In this document: piece by piece, positions 24,840-32,646 of the stretch
How positions within the stretch are numbered: position 1 is the stretch's first letter
How the letters are laid out: every line of letters begins with the position of its first letter
From: Methanobacteriota archaeon
GTDB lineage: Archaea > Thermoplasmatota > Poseidoniia > Poseidoniales > Thalassarchaeaceae
Reading direction: 5' to 3'
Length of the DNA stretch: 32,646 bases
NCBI GenBank assembly: GCA_002708385.1
Contig: PANM01000007.1
Location: 10,591 to 43,236, forward strand
The notes under the pieces: model-generated
Databases searched by the model: none
What the model saw: only the letters and a program-made list of their open reading frames with translations
Told to the model about the DNA's origin: nothing
Made by a program: the position numbers and the translations under genes

Positions 24840-26348
24840 TCATTGAATTCTCATAGTCACAATTGCTTTTGATGCTGCTCCGTTGTTATCGATTACGGTC
24901 AACTCAAATGAGTGAGTTCCCGCTCTTAGGCGAACTCTTACCTGAGCGGAATCCCCAATTACCTTGCCATTGGAATTTTGCCATGAATAATGTTCAATGC
25001 TACCGTCTGGGTCATAGGATCTGGATCCATCTAGAAGAATTATTGCTGTACCATCATCCTCAGCAGAAATCGTTTTGTCATCCCCAGCATCAGCTATTGG
25101 TGGCAGATTAATCGCTTTGGCGGATTCTGCCAAATCTTGCAATAAATCAGTCTTTGAGACTATTTTATTGTCAGAAATCAATTCAAGATCTTCTTCTAAA
25201 TCATTCATTAATCCCTCGGTTTCTACAGAAACACTTGGTGGTGCCTCAGCTTCGGCTACCTCCGCTTCGGTTAAACCACCAGTAAATTTCTGAGATTTGG
25301 AGGGATTGAAATCATAATCAAAAGTTTCAGATTCATATCTAATCGGCTGAGCATCGGGATCTATTAGAACCACAGAAGCCGGCTTTTCACCGGATGGAGA
25401 ACTGCCAATAACTGCAATAGTTTCAGAATTAATTGCAAATATATTGGAGACTAAACCTTCATGCTCATGAGTCCAAATGACTTCACCTTTTGATGAAACC
25501 CTCATACTATTGAACCACGTTCCCACAATAACATCTTCCCCCCACTGAATAATTGACGAAATTGGATGCTCGAGTATTGCTAGTTCCTCTACTTCCTCGC
25601 CGATTGTAAATCTCAATAATGAACCATTATTACAACCAACAATCGCCCCATTTTTAGTTGGTAGTATACTACTAGAAATTGCTGGCAATTCACTGATATG
25701 AAGAAGTCCTCGAACACTGTGCCAGCACTCTAATCGATTTTCGGGGCGATCGTCGAGAGTAAAACCCAACGAATCACGACAAGCAAGAAGAACGCCATCT
25801 TGTCTGAAACATATCTGGGATATTGTCTCTATATCAGATTCGTCGGCTGACGAATTTTGCAGTAAATCATTAGATGGTGTAGAGATAATCAGTGTACCGT
25901 CGGTTTTTGCAATAGCGAATAAATCACCATCTTTACTAGCGGCTAATTGATTTACATCTTCATGAAATTGTGAATAAATTTGCTTGCCTTCAGAATCAAT
26001 TACAACAACTTCTCCTTTGGAGTCAGAAAAAAATCCATACACTCCAGAGAATACAAAATTATCAATTCCCGAGGTTACGTTGAGTTTCCAGGTTGGAATT
26101 TTATCGAAACGCTGGACAAGACCCATGTTTGAGGCTGCAATTACACTCTCCCCATAAGGAAAAATAGATACAATTTCAGAACTTAAATCACTTTTACTGA
26201 CAAGATTATCCAACTCATAAATTAGCAACTTCCCTGAACTTGTGCCGAGAGCAAAGCTGGATTCGTGGATAGAACATGAGGCGGTGACATCCTCATGCAT
26301 CTCTATCTTAGCAAAGGCCTCAATCATCGGTAAACGGTCGTCCTTCAC
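24840..26348 (-). CDS. Beta-propeller (PQQ/WD40-like) protein with C-terminal PKD domain, no evident signal peptide
   Basis: Repeats such as SFALGTSSGKLLIYEL, VIAASNMGLVQRF, IVGCNNGSLLRF, VIVGTWFNSMRVSSKG; C-terminal PPIADAGDDKTISAEDDGTAIILLDGSRSYDPDGSIEHYSWQNSNG...GTHSFELTVIDNNGAASKAIVTMRI. Confidence 0.75.
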   Translation of the reverse strand: MKDDRLPMIEAFAKIEMHEDVTASCSIHESSFALGTSSGKLLIYELDNLVSKSDLSSEIVSIFPYGESVIAASNMGLVQRFDKIPTWKLNVTSGIDNFVFSGVYGFFSDSKGEVVVIDSEGKQIYSQFHEDVNQLAASKDGDLFAIAKTDGTLIISTPSNDLLQNSSADESDIETISQICFRQDGVLLACRDSLGFTLDDRPENRLECWHSVRGLLHISELPAISSSILPTKNGAIVGCNNGSLLRFTIGEEVEELAILEHPISSIIQWGEDVIVGTWFNSMRVSSKGEVIWTHEHEGLVSNIFAINSETIAVIGSSPSGEKPASVVLIDPDAQPIRYESETFDYDFNPSKSQKFTGGLTEAEVAEAEAPPSVSVETEGLMNDLEEDLELISDNKIVSKTDLLQDLAESAKAINLPPIADAGDDKTISAEDDGTAIILLDGSRSYDPDGSIEHYSWQNSNGKVIGDSAQVRVRLRAGTHSFELTVIDNNGAASKAIVTMRIQ

Positions 26349-26408
26349 GACCTTGACTACGAGTTGGTAGTTTTCACACTGTCGAATATTTGTTAGGAAT
26401 ATGTGTAA

Positions 26409-27899
26409 TCATGCTTTAGCAGAATCCTTTCTTTTTGCTTCAAGTGACTCCAAGTAATCCTGATCGATACTACCTGCAACATATCTTCCATCAAAACAGG
26501 AGCAATCGAAGTTTGCGATACGACTATCTCCTGCTCCCAAACATGACTCGACTAAATCATCAAGATTTTGATACATTAACCAATCTGCACCGATAGCTTG
26601 CCCTACTTCTTCAGTGGTGCGATTATGAGCCACATATTCATGCTTGGCAGGCATATCGATACCATACACATTAGGATGTACAACAGCAGGTGCTGCTGAG
26701 GCAAAGTAGACTTTCTTGGCACCAGCTTCCCTAGCCATCTCTACTATTCTTCTAGAGGTGTTTCCTCTGACTATGCTGTCGTCTACAATTAGGACATTTC
26801 TACCTTCAAATTCATGCCTAATTGTGTTCAATTTCTTCCGTACTGAATCTTTTCTAATTGCCTGACCCGGCATAATAAATGTCCTACCAATATACCGATT
26901 CTTGACAAAACCCTCGCGATAGGCAACACCCAGTTCTCTAGCTAGTTCCAGTGCTGCAATTCTACCGCTATCTGGAACTGGAATTACACAATCAATAGCA
27001 TGTTCTGGATATTCATTTGATATTCTATCTGCCAATTTAGCACCCATCGCTAACCTAGCACCATGAACTGAAACTCCATCGATTCGGGAATCTGGTCTTG
27101 CAAAGTAAACATACTCAAAGATACATGGATTATGGCTTACATTATTAGAGCATATTTGTGAACTTCTGCTCCCATCCATTCTGACAACTACTGCTTCCCC
27201 TGGGGCCACGTCTCTTTCTGTTTCGAAACCTAGTGCTTTCATTGCAACTGATTCTGAAGCGACCACGGTTTCGGTAAATCCATCAATATCACAACTACCT
27301 ATACAAAGTGGCCTGATTCCATGAGGGTCTCGGAAAGCAACCATACCCCAGCCTGTAATCATGGCGACAACGGAATACGACCCTTCGACCGTTTGATTAA
27401 TCGCGGTAACCGCCTTGAATACATCCTCTTCGCTAAGTGCATCCAAACCTCCTCTACGCCCATTGATAGAACGTTGAATTTCTGCGGCAAACAAATTGAG
27501 AAGAGCCTCCGAATCTGAACTTGTATTGATTCTGCGATGATCTCTTTCTAGTAACCTATCTATGATTTCATTTTGATTAGTCAAATTTCCGTTGTGAGCT
27601 AAACTAACTCCGAATGGCGAGTTGGTGTAGAATGGTTGAGCTTCGGCTGCAGATGAAGAACCTGCGGTTGGATATCTAACATGCCCCAAACCCATGGAAC
27701 CCTCTAATGCTTTGATGTGTCGGAGTCTGAAGACATCTCGGACTAGACCATTGGCTCTTCTGTGGGAAATATTGCTGGAATCGCTGATAACTATACCTGC
27801 AGCATCTTGTCCGCGATGCTGCAACACCAATAATCCATCATAGAGGGTTTTTCCAACTTGAGTGTCGGGATGCCCGACGAGACCAATGATGCCACACAT
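26409..27899 (-). CDS. purF: Amidophosphoribosyltransferase
   Basis: MCGIIGLVGHPD with nucleophilic Cys2, GHVRYPTAGSSSAAEAQPF, VIPVPDSGRIAALELARELG, VLIVDDSIVRGNTSRRIVEMAREAGAKKVYFASAAP. Confidence 0.97.
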   Translation of the reverse strand: MCGIIGLVGHPDTQVGKTLYDGLLVLQHRGQDAAGIVISDSSNISHRRANGLVRDVFRLRHIKALEGSMGLGHVRYPTAGSSSAAEAQPFYTNSPFGVSLAHNGNLTNQNEIIDRLLERDHRRINTSSDSEALLNLFAAEIQRSINGRRGGLDALSEEDVFKAVTAINQTVEGSYSVVAMITGWGMVAFRDPHGIRPLCIGSCDIDGFTETVVASESVAMKALGFETERDVAPGEAVVVRMDGSRSSQICSNNVSHNPCIFEYVYFARPDSRIDGVSVHGARLAMGAKLADRISNEYPEHAIDCVIPVPDSGRIAALELARELGVAYREGFVKNRYIGRTFIMPGQAIRKDSVRKKLNTIRHEFEGRNVLIVDDSIVRGNTSRRIVEMAREAGAKKVYFASAAPAVVHPNVYGIDMPAKHEYVAHNRTTEEVGQAIGADWLMYQNLDDLVESCLGAGDSRIANFDCSCFDGRYVAGSIDQDYLESLEAKRKDSAKA

Positions 27900-27955
27900 C
27901 GGGAATCGTCCTTTCCTGATTCAGTAAGGACTTAGCCATTTCCGGAGTGAAGTCT

Positions 27956-28144
27956 TCACTTCTTGTGGGCGCCCATGCTTCGATTTCTCTTGCTCCAACG
28001 GAATTTGCGAAGGCGTGATGTCTCCCCATATCCACAAGACGAGCAAACTCGCTTTTGCTTGTGATATGAGTGTCTACCACAGCGGCGGCATCGAATATGC
28101 GTGGATTTCTGCTTCTTGCCCATGCTTGGAGTTCCCTTGGACAT
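27956..28144 (-). CDS. rpl37e: Ribosomal protein eL37
   Basis: [54 protein letters not shown]; zinc-binding CxxC pairs; ATG at 28142-28144; upstream of purF. Confidence 0.95.
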   Translation of the reverse strand: MSKGTPSMGKKQKSTHIRCRRCGRHSYHKQKRVCSSCGYGETSRLRKFRWSKRNRSMGAHKK

Positions 28145-28249
28145 GATAACCACCTTTTGAGACAACGCGGCGACCAACGGACTTGTTATGAGCGTTACCC
28201 ATAGGAAAGTAACAAACTTTGAGACAAAATAGGTTAAAATTCGAACCAG

Positions 28250-28621
28250 TTAATTCTCAGTCATTTCAATAAGTGGGTCAGGGGATGGTGTTCTTTTTGT
28301 CAGTGAAAACATCATTATTGTAGTCAAAGAGAGAATTATCGGCAACCACAAAAGAATCATCCCAGCACCCAAAGAGGTCAGTAAAAAGACTACTTCTAGC
28401 ATTTCTCCTATCGAAGTACTACCATCTGCTTCCATTGTAAGAAGAGTTACCGGGATTGTGCAAATTAGTATTGAACAAACAAGTGGGATAATGGGTCTGT
28501 GATAAGGATTCCACGTGACAATTAAATGCACTGAAAAACAGAATGATATGAAAAATAATCCAATGAAAATCATCGCTCCAAATGAGCTGATGCCATCAGA
28601 CAATAAATCGAATGTTGACAT
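28250..28621 (-). CDS. Hypothetical multi-pass membrane protein
   Basis: ORF with several hydrophobic segments (MIFIGLFFISFCFSVHLIV, LVCSILICTIPVTLL, VVFLLTSLGAGMILLWLPIILSLTTIMMF). Confidence 0.55.
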   Translation of the reverse strand: MSTFDLLSDGISSFGAMIFIGLFFISFCFSVHLIVTWNPYHRPIIPLVCSILICTIPVTLLTMEADGSTSIGEMLEVVFLLTSLGAGMILLWLPIILSLTTIMMFSLTKRTPSPDPLIEMTEN

Positions 28622-29221
28622 CTAGATTCGTCCTCCCAAGTTTCTTCTAATCATTTCAGTTACCAAACGCCGTTCTTTCTCATCTAGAGGAGCTGTTGGC
28701 GGGTCTTTGGGAGTTAGTTTCTCGGTAAACCGAACAATCCTGAAGAATAGATATAGAGATGCTAAAACACCCAGTACAAATGCCACCATCCAAAAGATCA
28801 CGTCTATTCGGGTATATGCCTCAAGGAACCATGGGCTTTGAGATATCGTCCACCATGAAAAACCCAATACAATCCACCCAGATGCCAATAAGGTAGGATT
28901 TCTTTCGGAGTAAATGCTTGAACCTTTAATTATTGCAAAACAAGCAAATATTGAGGAAAATAAGGAAATTATTGACCATTTTACAACATTAAGATATGAC
29001 TCTCTGCCATCATCGTTACAAAAAGATACCAACTCACATCTATGATAATCATTCTCGAAATAAAGTGGTTGCTCTGGCAAGAAAATTAATCCAGAAATCC
29101 CTATCAATGCGATTGGTCCTGCAAAACGACTTCGCTTGAATGCAGGACCCATCCTCCACATTGAGAAGGCTGCAATTAGCAGAGTGAAACTAAGAAGAGC
29201 CTGATTCACCCAGAAGACCAT
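28622..29221 (-). CDS. Hypothetical multi-pass membrane protein
   Basis: Hydrophobic segments FTLLIAAFSMW, IALIGISGLIFLP, WSIISLFSSIFACFAII, VIFWMVAFVLGVLASLYLFF; abuts the preceding membrane gene. Confidence 0.55.
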   Translation of the reverse strand: MVFWVNQALLSFTLLIAAFSMWRMGPAFKRSRFAGPIALIGISGLIFLPEQPLYFENDYHRCELVSFCNDDGRESYLNVVKWSIISLFSSIFACFAIIKGSSIYSERNPTLLASGWIVLGFSWWTISQSPWFLEAYTRIDVIFWMVAFVLGVLASLYLFFRIVRFTEKLTPKDPPTAPLDEKERRLVTEMIRRNLGGRI

Positions 29222-29288
29222 GCTTGATGCAAGATGGCTAGATTCTTTGAATTGACTGCTCTAAGACTAGCGTAAAATAGAATACATC

Positions 29289-29303
29289 CCCCTAAAGGGG
29301 GGC
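29289..29303. repeat. Short inverted repeat CCCCCTAAAGGGGGG upstream of rpl44e
   Basis: CCCCCT/AGGGGG self-complementary run in the divergent intergenic region. Confidence 0.6.
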
Positions 29304-29376
29304 TCCATCTCTCTCGACACAATCAAATATGGAACATAGGTGGGCGCGACGTCGTAAGACGCAGAGGTGCACTGGA

Positions 29377-29658
29377 ATGGTAAAGATGCCACGTAAAGTA
29401 ATGCGATACAGCCCCTCGGCTGGAAAGCATACAGAGCACACTGTTGAGAGAGTCAAAAAGCGACGCGCTTCTGAATTAAAATGGGGTCAGAGAAGGTTCC
29501 GTAAGGTGACTTCCGGATACAGAGGATTCCCTCGACCAAAACCCTCAGGTGACAAGCCGACCAAGCGAGTAAACCTACTATATCGTTGCTCGGAGACTGG
29601 CAAGGCTCACCAGCCAGCAGCACAGCGTGCAAAGAAATTCGAACTTGTGGAGAGATGA
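29377..29658 (+). CDS. rpl44e: Ribosomal protein eL44
   Basis: MVKMPRKVMRYSPSAGKHTEHTVERVKKRRASELKWGQRRF...LLYRCSETGKAHQPAAQRAKKFELVE. Confidence 0.93.
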   Translation: MVKMPRKVMRYSPSAGKHTEHTVERVKKRRASELKWGQRRFRKVTSGYRGFPRPKPSGDKPTKRVNLLYRCSETGKAHQPAAQRAKKFELVER

Positions 29659-29662
29659 TTTC

Positions 29663-29836
29663 ATGGGAGATGCAAAGTTTCTACGAGTAACCTGCCGAGA
29701 CTGCGGTCATGAGGCTATTATTTTCGAAAGGGCGTCAACCCAGATTCCCTGCTCGGTATGTGGAGCCACACTGGCTCGCCCAGCAGGTGGTAAAGCAGAG
29801 CTTGTTGGAAGCACAATAACAGACGTCCTAGAGTGA
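29663..29836 (+). CDS. rps27e: Ribosomal protein eS27
   Basis: MGDAKFLRVTCRDCGHEAIIFERASTQIPCSVCGATLARPAGGKAEL; zinc ribbon; follows rpl44e. Confidence 0.93.
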   Translation: MGDAKFLRVTCRDCGHEAIIFERASTQIPCSVCGATLARPAGGKAELVGSTITDVLE

Positions 29837-29852
29837 AGGGGACTGTCTGTGG

Positions 29853-30641
29853 ATGAGTGATGCTGACGATTTTTGGCCTGAAGAAGGCGAATTATTGGTT
29901 TGCACAGTCAGCAATGTAAGAGAAAACGGTGCTTACCTACGTCTAGACGGCTATGGGTCAAGAGAAGGTTTCGTTTTCGTAGGTGAGGTGGCTTCTGGCT
30001 GGGTCAAAAATATCCGTAATCACATACGAGTTGGTCAGAGAGTTGTTGCTAAAGTAATCAAAGTAAAGAAAAATCGTGAACGCGTTGACCTTTCAATAAA
30101 GAGTGTTTCAGAAGAACGCCGTAGAGACACTTTGCAATCCTGGAAAAATGAACAGCGAGCCAACCAAATTATGTCTGTCGTTGCAGAAAGAACAGGGTGG
30201 GATGAAGCAAAGACTTCCGATATTTCAGATGAAATGACGGAAATTTTTGGTACACTTTATGGCGCTTTAGAAGAATGTGCTATTTCTGAGACCGCGTTAT
30301 CCGACAACGGATTCTCAGGAGATTGGATGGCAACCGTCGTGGAATTGGCCATCGAGAACATTATCCCACCTTTCGTTGAGATTAGAGGGATATTCAATAT
30401 TGAAGTATGGGGGCCGGAAGGAGTTCATGCCATAAAGAGCGCATTAATCTCCGCTGAGAAAGTTTCTGAGGGAGAAGAAGAAGTCAGTTTAACCTGTCAT
30501 TATGACGGTGCTCCTGAATACAGAGTTGACATTCGCGCGCCAGATTACGACACTGCCGAGAGAATGTGGGAAGAAGCTCAGAAAGCCGCAGTGGAATCTC
30601 TTGCTTCGGTTGACGGCTCAATCGATATAGAACGCATGTAA
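29853..30641 (+). CDS. Translation initiation factor aIF2 alpha subunit
   Basis: S1 domain GELLVCTVSNVRENGAYLRLDGYGSREGFVFVGEVASGWVKNIRNHIRVGQRVVAKVIKVKKNRERVDLSIKSVSEERR. Confidence 0.94.
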   Translation: MSDADDFWPEEGELLVCTVSNVRENGAYLRLDGYGSREGFVFVGEVASGWVKNIRNHIRVGQRVVAKVIKVKKNRERVDLSIKSVSEERRRDTLQSWKNEQRANQIMSVVAERTGWDEAKTSDISDEMTEIFGTLYGALEECAISETALSDNGFSGDWMATVVELAIENIIPPFVEIRGIFNIEVWGPEGVHAIKSALISAEKVSEGEEEVSLTCHYDGAPEYRVDIRAPDYDTAERMWEEAQKAAVESLASVDGSIDIERM

Positions 30642-30706
30642 AGTCGCCCTTTGTATGCTACAACTTCAAAGACCTCTGAAAGTGGCTATGCCCCTGAGGA
30701 TTAGGG

Positions 30707-30919
30707 ATGGCTCGGACGAGATTGCAACGGTGCACTGTGTGTGGAGAATACGGACTTACTGAAGAATGCAAGAAATGTGGCGGAAAGATGGCTTCTGCCG
30801 CACCCCTGAAATTCTCTCCTCAAGATGCCCAAGGGGCACGTAGGAGACAGCGTCAGGACGCTGGAAGCGACAAATGGATCGAATCATTACCAACCCCGAG
30901 GAAGGAGGAAGATGAATGA
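30707..30919 (+). CDS. H/ACA RNP protein Nop10
   Basis: QRCTVCGEYGLTEECKKCGGKMASAAPLKFSPQD; typical Nop10 in the aIF2alpha-Nop10-PAC2 neighbourhood. Confidence 0.88.
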   Translation: MARTRLQRCTVCGEYGLTEECKKCGGKMASAAPLKFSPQDAQGARRRQRQDAGSDKWIESLPTPRKEEDE

Positions 30920-31668
30920 ATAGAACAAGGATTCATTGGTTAATTGGGGATTGCTTACCAGACCACGTAGCATTGTTAGAGGCGGTGCCAGGGGTGGGCA
31001 ATGTCGGAAAGTTGATTGTTGACGCTCTAATTGAAAAGCATCCTTCCACCCTTATTGCTAGAATTTTACATCCAGATATGCCACCTCATTCTACCATGGA
31101 TGACGAAGGTTTGCTAACTCCTCCCTCAATGCTTGTTCACCGGGTAATGTTACCTGACGGCAGATATGTAGTAACTGTTGGAGGGGATTTACAACCAATG
31201 ACTGCAGCTGGACAATACGAAGTTGCCGAAGCAATTCTAGAGATGGCAAACCCTACTCCACAACTTTTGGTTCTAGCAGGTCTTGCATCAGAAGTTGATA
31301 AAAATGCTATTCATGTGATCTGTTCAGATACAAAGGTTCGAAGAAATTTACAAGCAAATGACATAGAAGTCAGCGATTCACAACCGGAGGCAGGGATGAT
31401 TGGTGTCGCAGGTCTTTTGGTATCCTTATCACCGGTTCATCAAATTCCCGCAATAGCACTGGTGGCTGATACAGTTGGTGCTTCTGCAGATGTAATTGCG
31501 GCGGATAGGCTTGCTAAATGGATTGAAGAAGCACTCGAGTTACCTCTTGCACTTGACATAGACACAACCAAGGAAACGGCAAAGAAATTACTGGCGAGTG
31601 TTGAGGTAAGCGGTTCAATCGAAGATCATCTCGGAATGTCTGCAGAAGCAGATGATTTCTACGTCTGA
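30916..31668 (+). CDS. PAC2-family proteasome assembly chaperone-like protein
   Basis: LLEAVPGVGNVGKLIVDALIEKHPSTLIARILHPDMPPH, LLVLAGLASE, GMIGVAGLLVSLS; start overlaps the nop10 stop (ATGA). Confidence 0.88.
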   Translation: MNRTRIHWLIGDCLPDHVALLEAVPGVGNVGKLIVDALIEKHPSTLIARILHPDMPPHSTMDDEGLLTPPSMLVHRVMLPDGRYVVTVGGDLQPMTAAGQYEVAEAILEMANPTPQLLVLAGLASEVDKNAIHVICSDTKVRRNLQANDIEVSDSQPEAGMIGVAGLLVSLSPVHQIPAIALVADTVGASADVIAADRLAKWIEEALELPLALDIDTTKETAKKLLASVEVSGSIEDHLGMSAEADDFYV

Positions 31669-31680
31669 ATGGTGAAGTAA

Positions 31681-32409
31681 ATGCGTGCACTGCTAGGAAG
31701 TGGCGGAATAGGCACGGATGAACGAAGAACATTGTACCGTGACTTAATGTCAGAAAATTTTACTGATTGTGAAAGAGTTGTATTTATTCCATTTGCATCT
31801 AATGATTACGACGGATACACGCAAAGGATGCAAGAATTTGCGGGGCAATCTGGATACGAGCTAGTAGGCTTGCATGAATTTGAACACCCACTAGCCGCCA
31901 TTGAGGCAATGGATGGAATCTACGTTGGCGGAGGAAACACCTGGTTACTTGTCAGAGCACTACATGAAAGAGGTCTTATTGAACCAATTAGAGAAGCAGT
32001 ATTGCATAGAGGAGTGCCCTATGCTGGAGTTAGTGCAGGTGCAAATGTGGCTTGCCCAAGCATGCAGACAACCAATGATATGGCCGTTACAATGGTTCCT
32101 TCATTCGAGACTTTTGGCATTGTTCCATTCCAGATTAATCCTCACTATCACCCAGGAGGAATTTGGTATAGGGAGAGTGAAGGTGGAGAATTTCAGCAAC
32201 ACTTTGGAGAAACCCGTGCAAGAAGAGTCAGTGAATACCACCAAACCAACAATACCCCTGTCATTGGTTTGTATGAGGGGTCTTTCCTTAGATGCAGAAA
32301 TGATTCGTATGAACTGCTTGGAAACAAGGCTGACGTAATGCGGAAAAATGAGGAAATAGTCACACAAGAGCCAGGAACTATCCTTCGCGGAAACTTAACC
32401 GCCACTTGA
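31681..32409 (+). CDS. pepE: Peptidase E-like (family S51 dipeptidase)
   Basis: VFIPFASNDYDGYTQRMQEF, GIYVGGGNTWLLVRALHERGL, YAGVSAGANVACPSMQTTNDM (catalytic Ser), INPHYHPG. Confidence 0.9.
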   Translation: MRALLGSGGIGTDERRTLYRDLMSENFTDCERVVFIPFASNDYDGYTQRMQEFAGQSGYELVGLHEFEHPLAAIEAMDGIYVGGGNTWLLVRALHERGLIEPIREAVLHRGVPYAGVSAGANVACPSMQTTNDMAVTMVPSFETFGIVPFQINPHYHPGGIWYRESEGGEFQQHFGETRARRVSEYHQTNNTPVIGLYEGSFLRCRNDSYELLGNKADVMRKNEEIVTQEPGTILRGNLTAT

Positions 32410-32601
32410 TACTACAATTAGTTCGATTTCAATATCATCGGTAATCGTTGATGAATGGGGAACAATGGTTTCACCCAGTACGGCGAGTACAGTTGAACTT
32501 GCAATGTCAAGACTCTCCAATACTTCGGCGATTTTTATTGGTTCTTCACTCTCAACAATGCTGGAGCCACCATCTTCGTGGTTCACCGTGATACGCATCA
32601 A
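32395..32601 (-). CDS. ThiS/MoaD/SAMP2-like ubiquitin-like small modifier or sulfur carrier, C-terminal GG
   Basis: MRITVNHEDGGSSIVESEEPIKIAEVLESLDIASSTVLAVLGETIVPHSSTITDDIEIELIVVSSGG: beta-grasp length, hydrophobic pattern and GG end. Confidence 0.8.
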   Translation of the reverse strand: MMRITVNHEDGGSSIVESEEPIKIAEVLESLDIASSTVLAVLGETIVPHSSTITDDIEIELIVVSSGG

Positions 32602-32646
32602 CCTAAGGGAGCCTAGTCAGACTTATGACCAAATCGCAGGTGGCGG

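Noticed and set aside
27838-28080. 80-aa minus ORF spanning the rpl37e/purF junction
   Set aside because: Overlaps both eL37 and purF in another frame; both of those are unambiguous.
31901-32338. 145-aa plus-strand ORF inside pepE
   Set aside because: Same-strand alternative frame of pepE, which has clear catalytic motifs.
1-32646. CRISPR arrays, insertion sequences, prophage or defence islands
   Set aside because: I saw no regularly spaced repeats, transposase/integrase motifs, phage structural genes or nuclease-rich cluster; the content is mainly housekeeping and metabolic genes.

Overview
The window is a gene-dense archaeal chromosomal segment. Archaeal markers on it include the DNA polymerase D small subunit, ribosomal proteins eL37, eL44 and eS27, aIF2-alpha, Nop10, Nob1 and archaeal-type TyrRS. 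The mix of aerobic acyl-CoA dehydrogenases with ETF, low GC and bacterial-like genes suggests a marine Thermoplasmatota lineage such as Poseidoniales (MGII); this is inference only. I support about 38 protein-coding genes and three tRNA genes (Thr-TGT, Glu-TTC, Val-TAC), all three with encoded CCA. I saw no CRISPR array, transposase, prophage or rRNA, and no clear-cut new multi-gene system. The most interesting items are: (1) a bacterial class II CCA-adding nucleotidyltransferase in an archaeon; (2) a GcvH-like protein whose lipoyl-lysine position is Arg, with an acidic insertion; (3) a compact ParB-fold protein matching the free-serine kinase SerK; (4) an apparently cytoplasmic beta-propeller-PKD protein; (5) two separate ubiquitin-like/sulfur-carrier proteins ending in GG; (6) a bacterial/eukaryotic-type HMG-CoA synthase; (7) a PCMT-like protein with an altered SAM-binding loop; and (8) a lone SLOG/DUF2493-like protein. 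All family calls come from reading the translations, without database searches.
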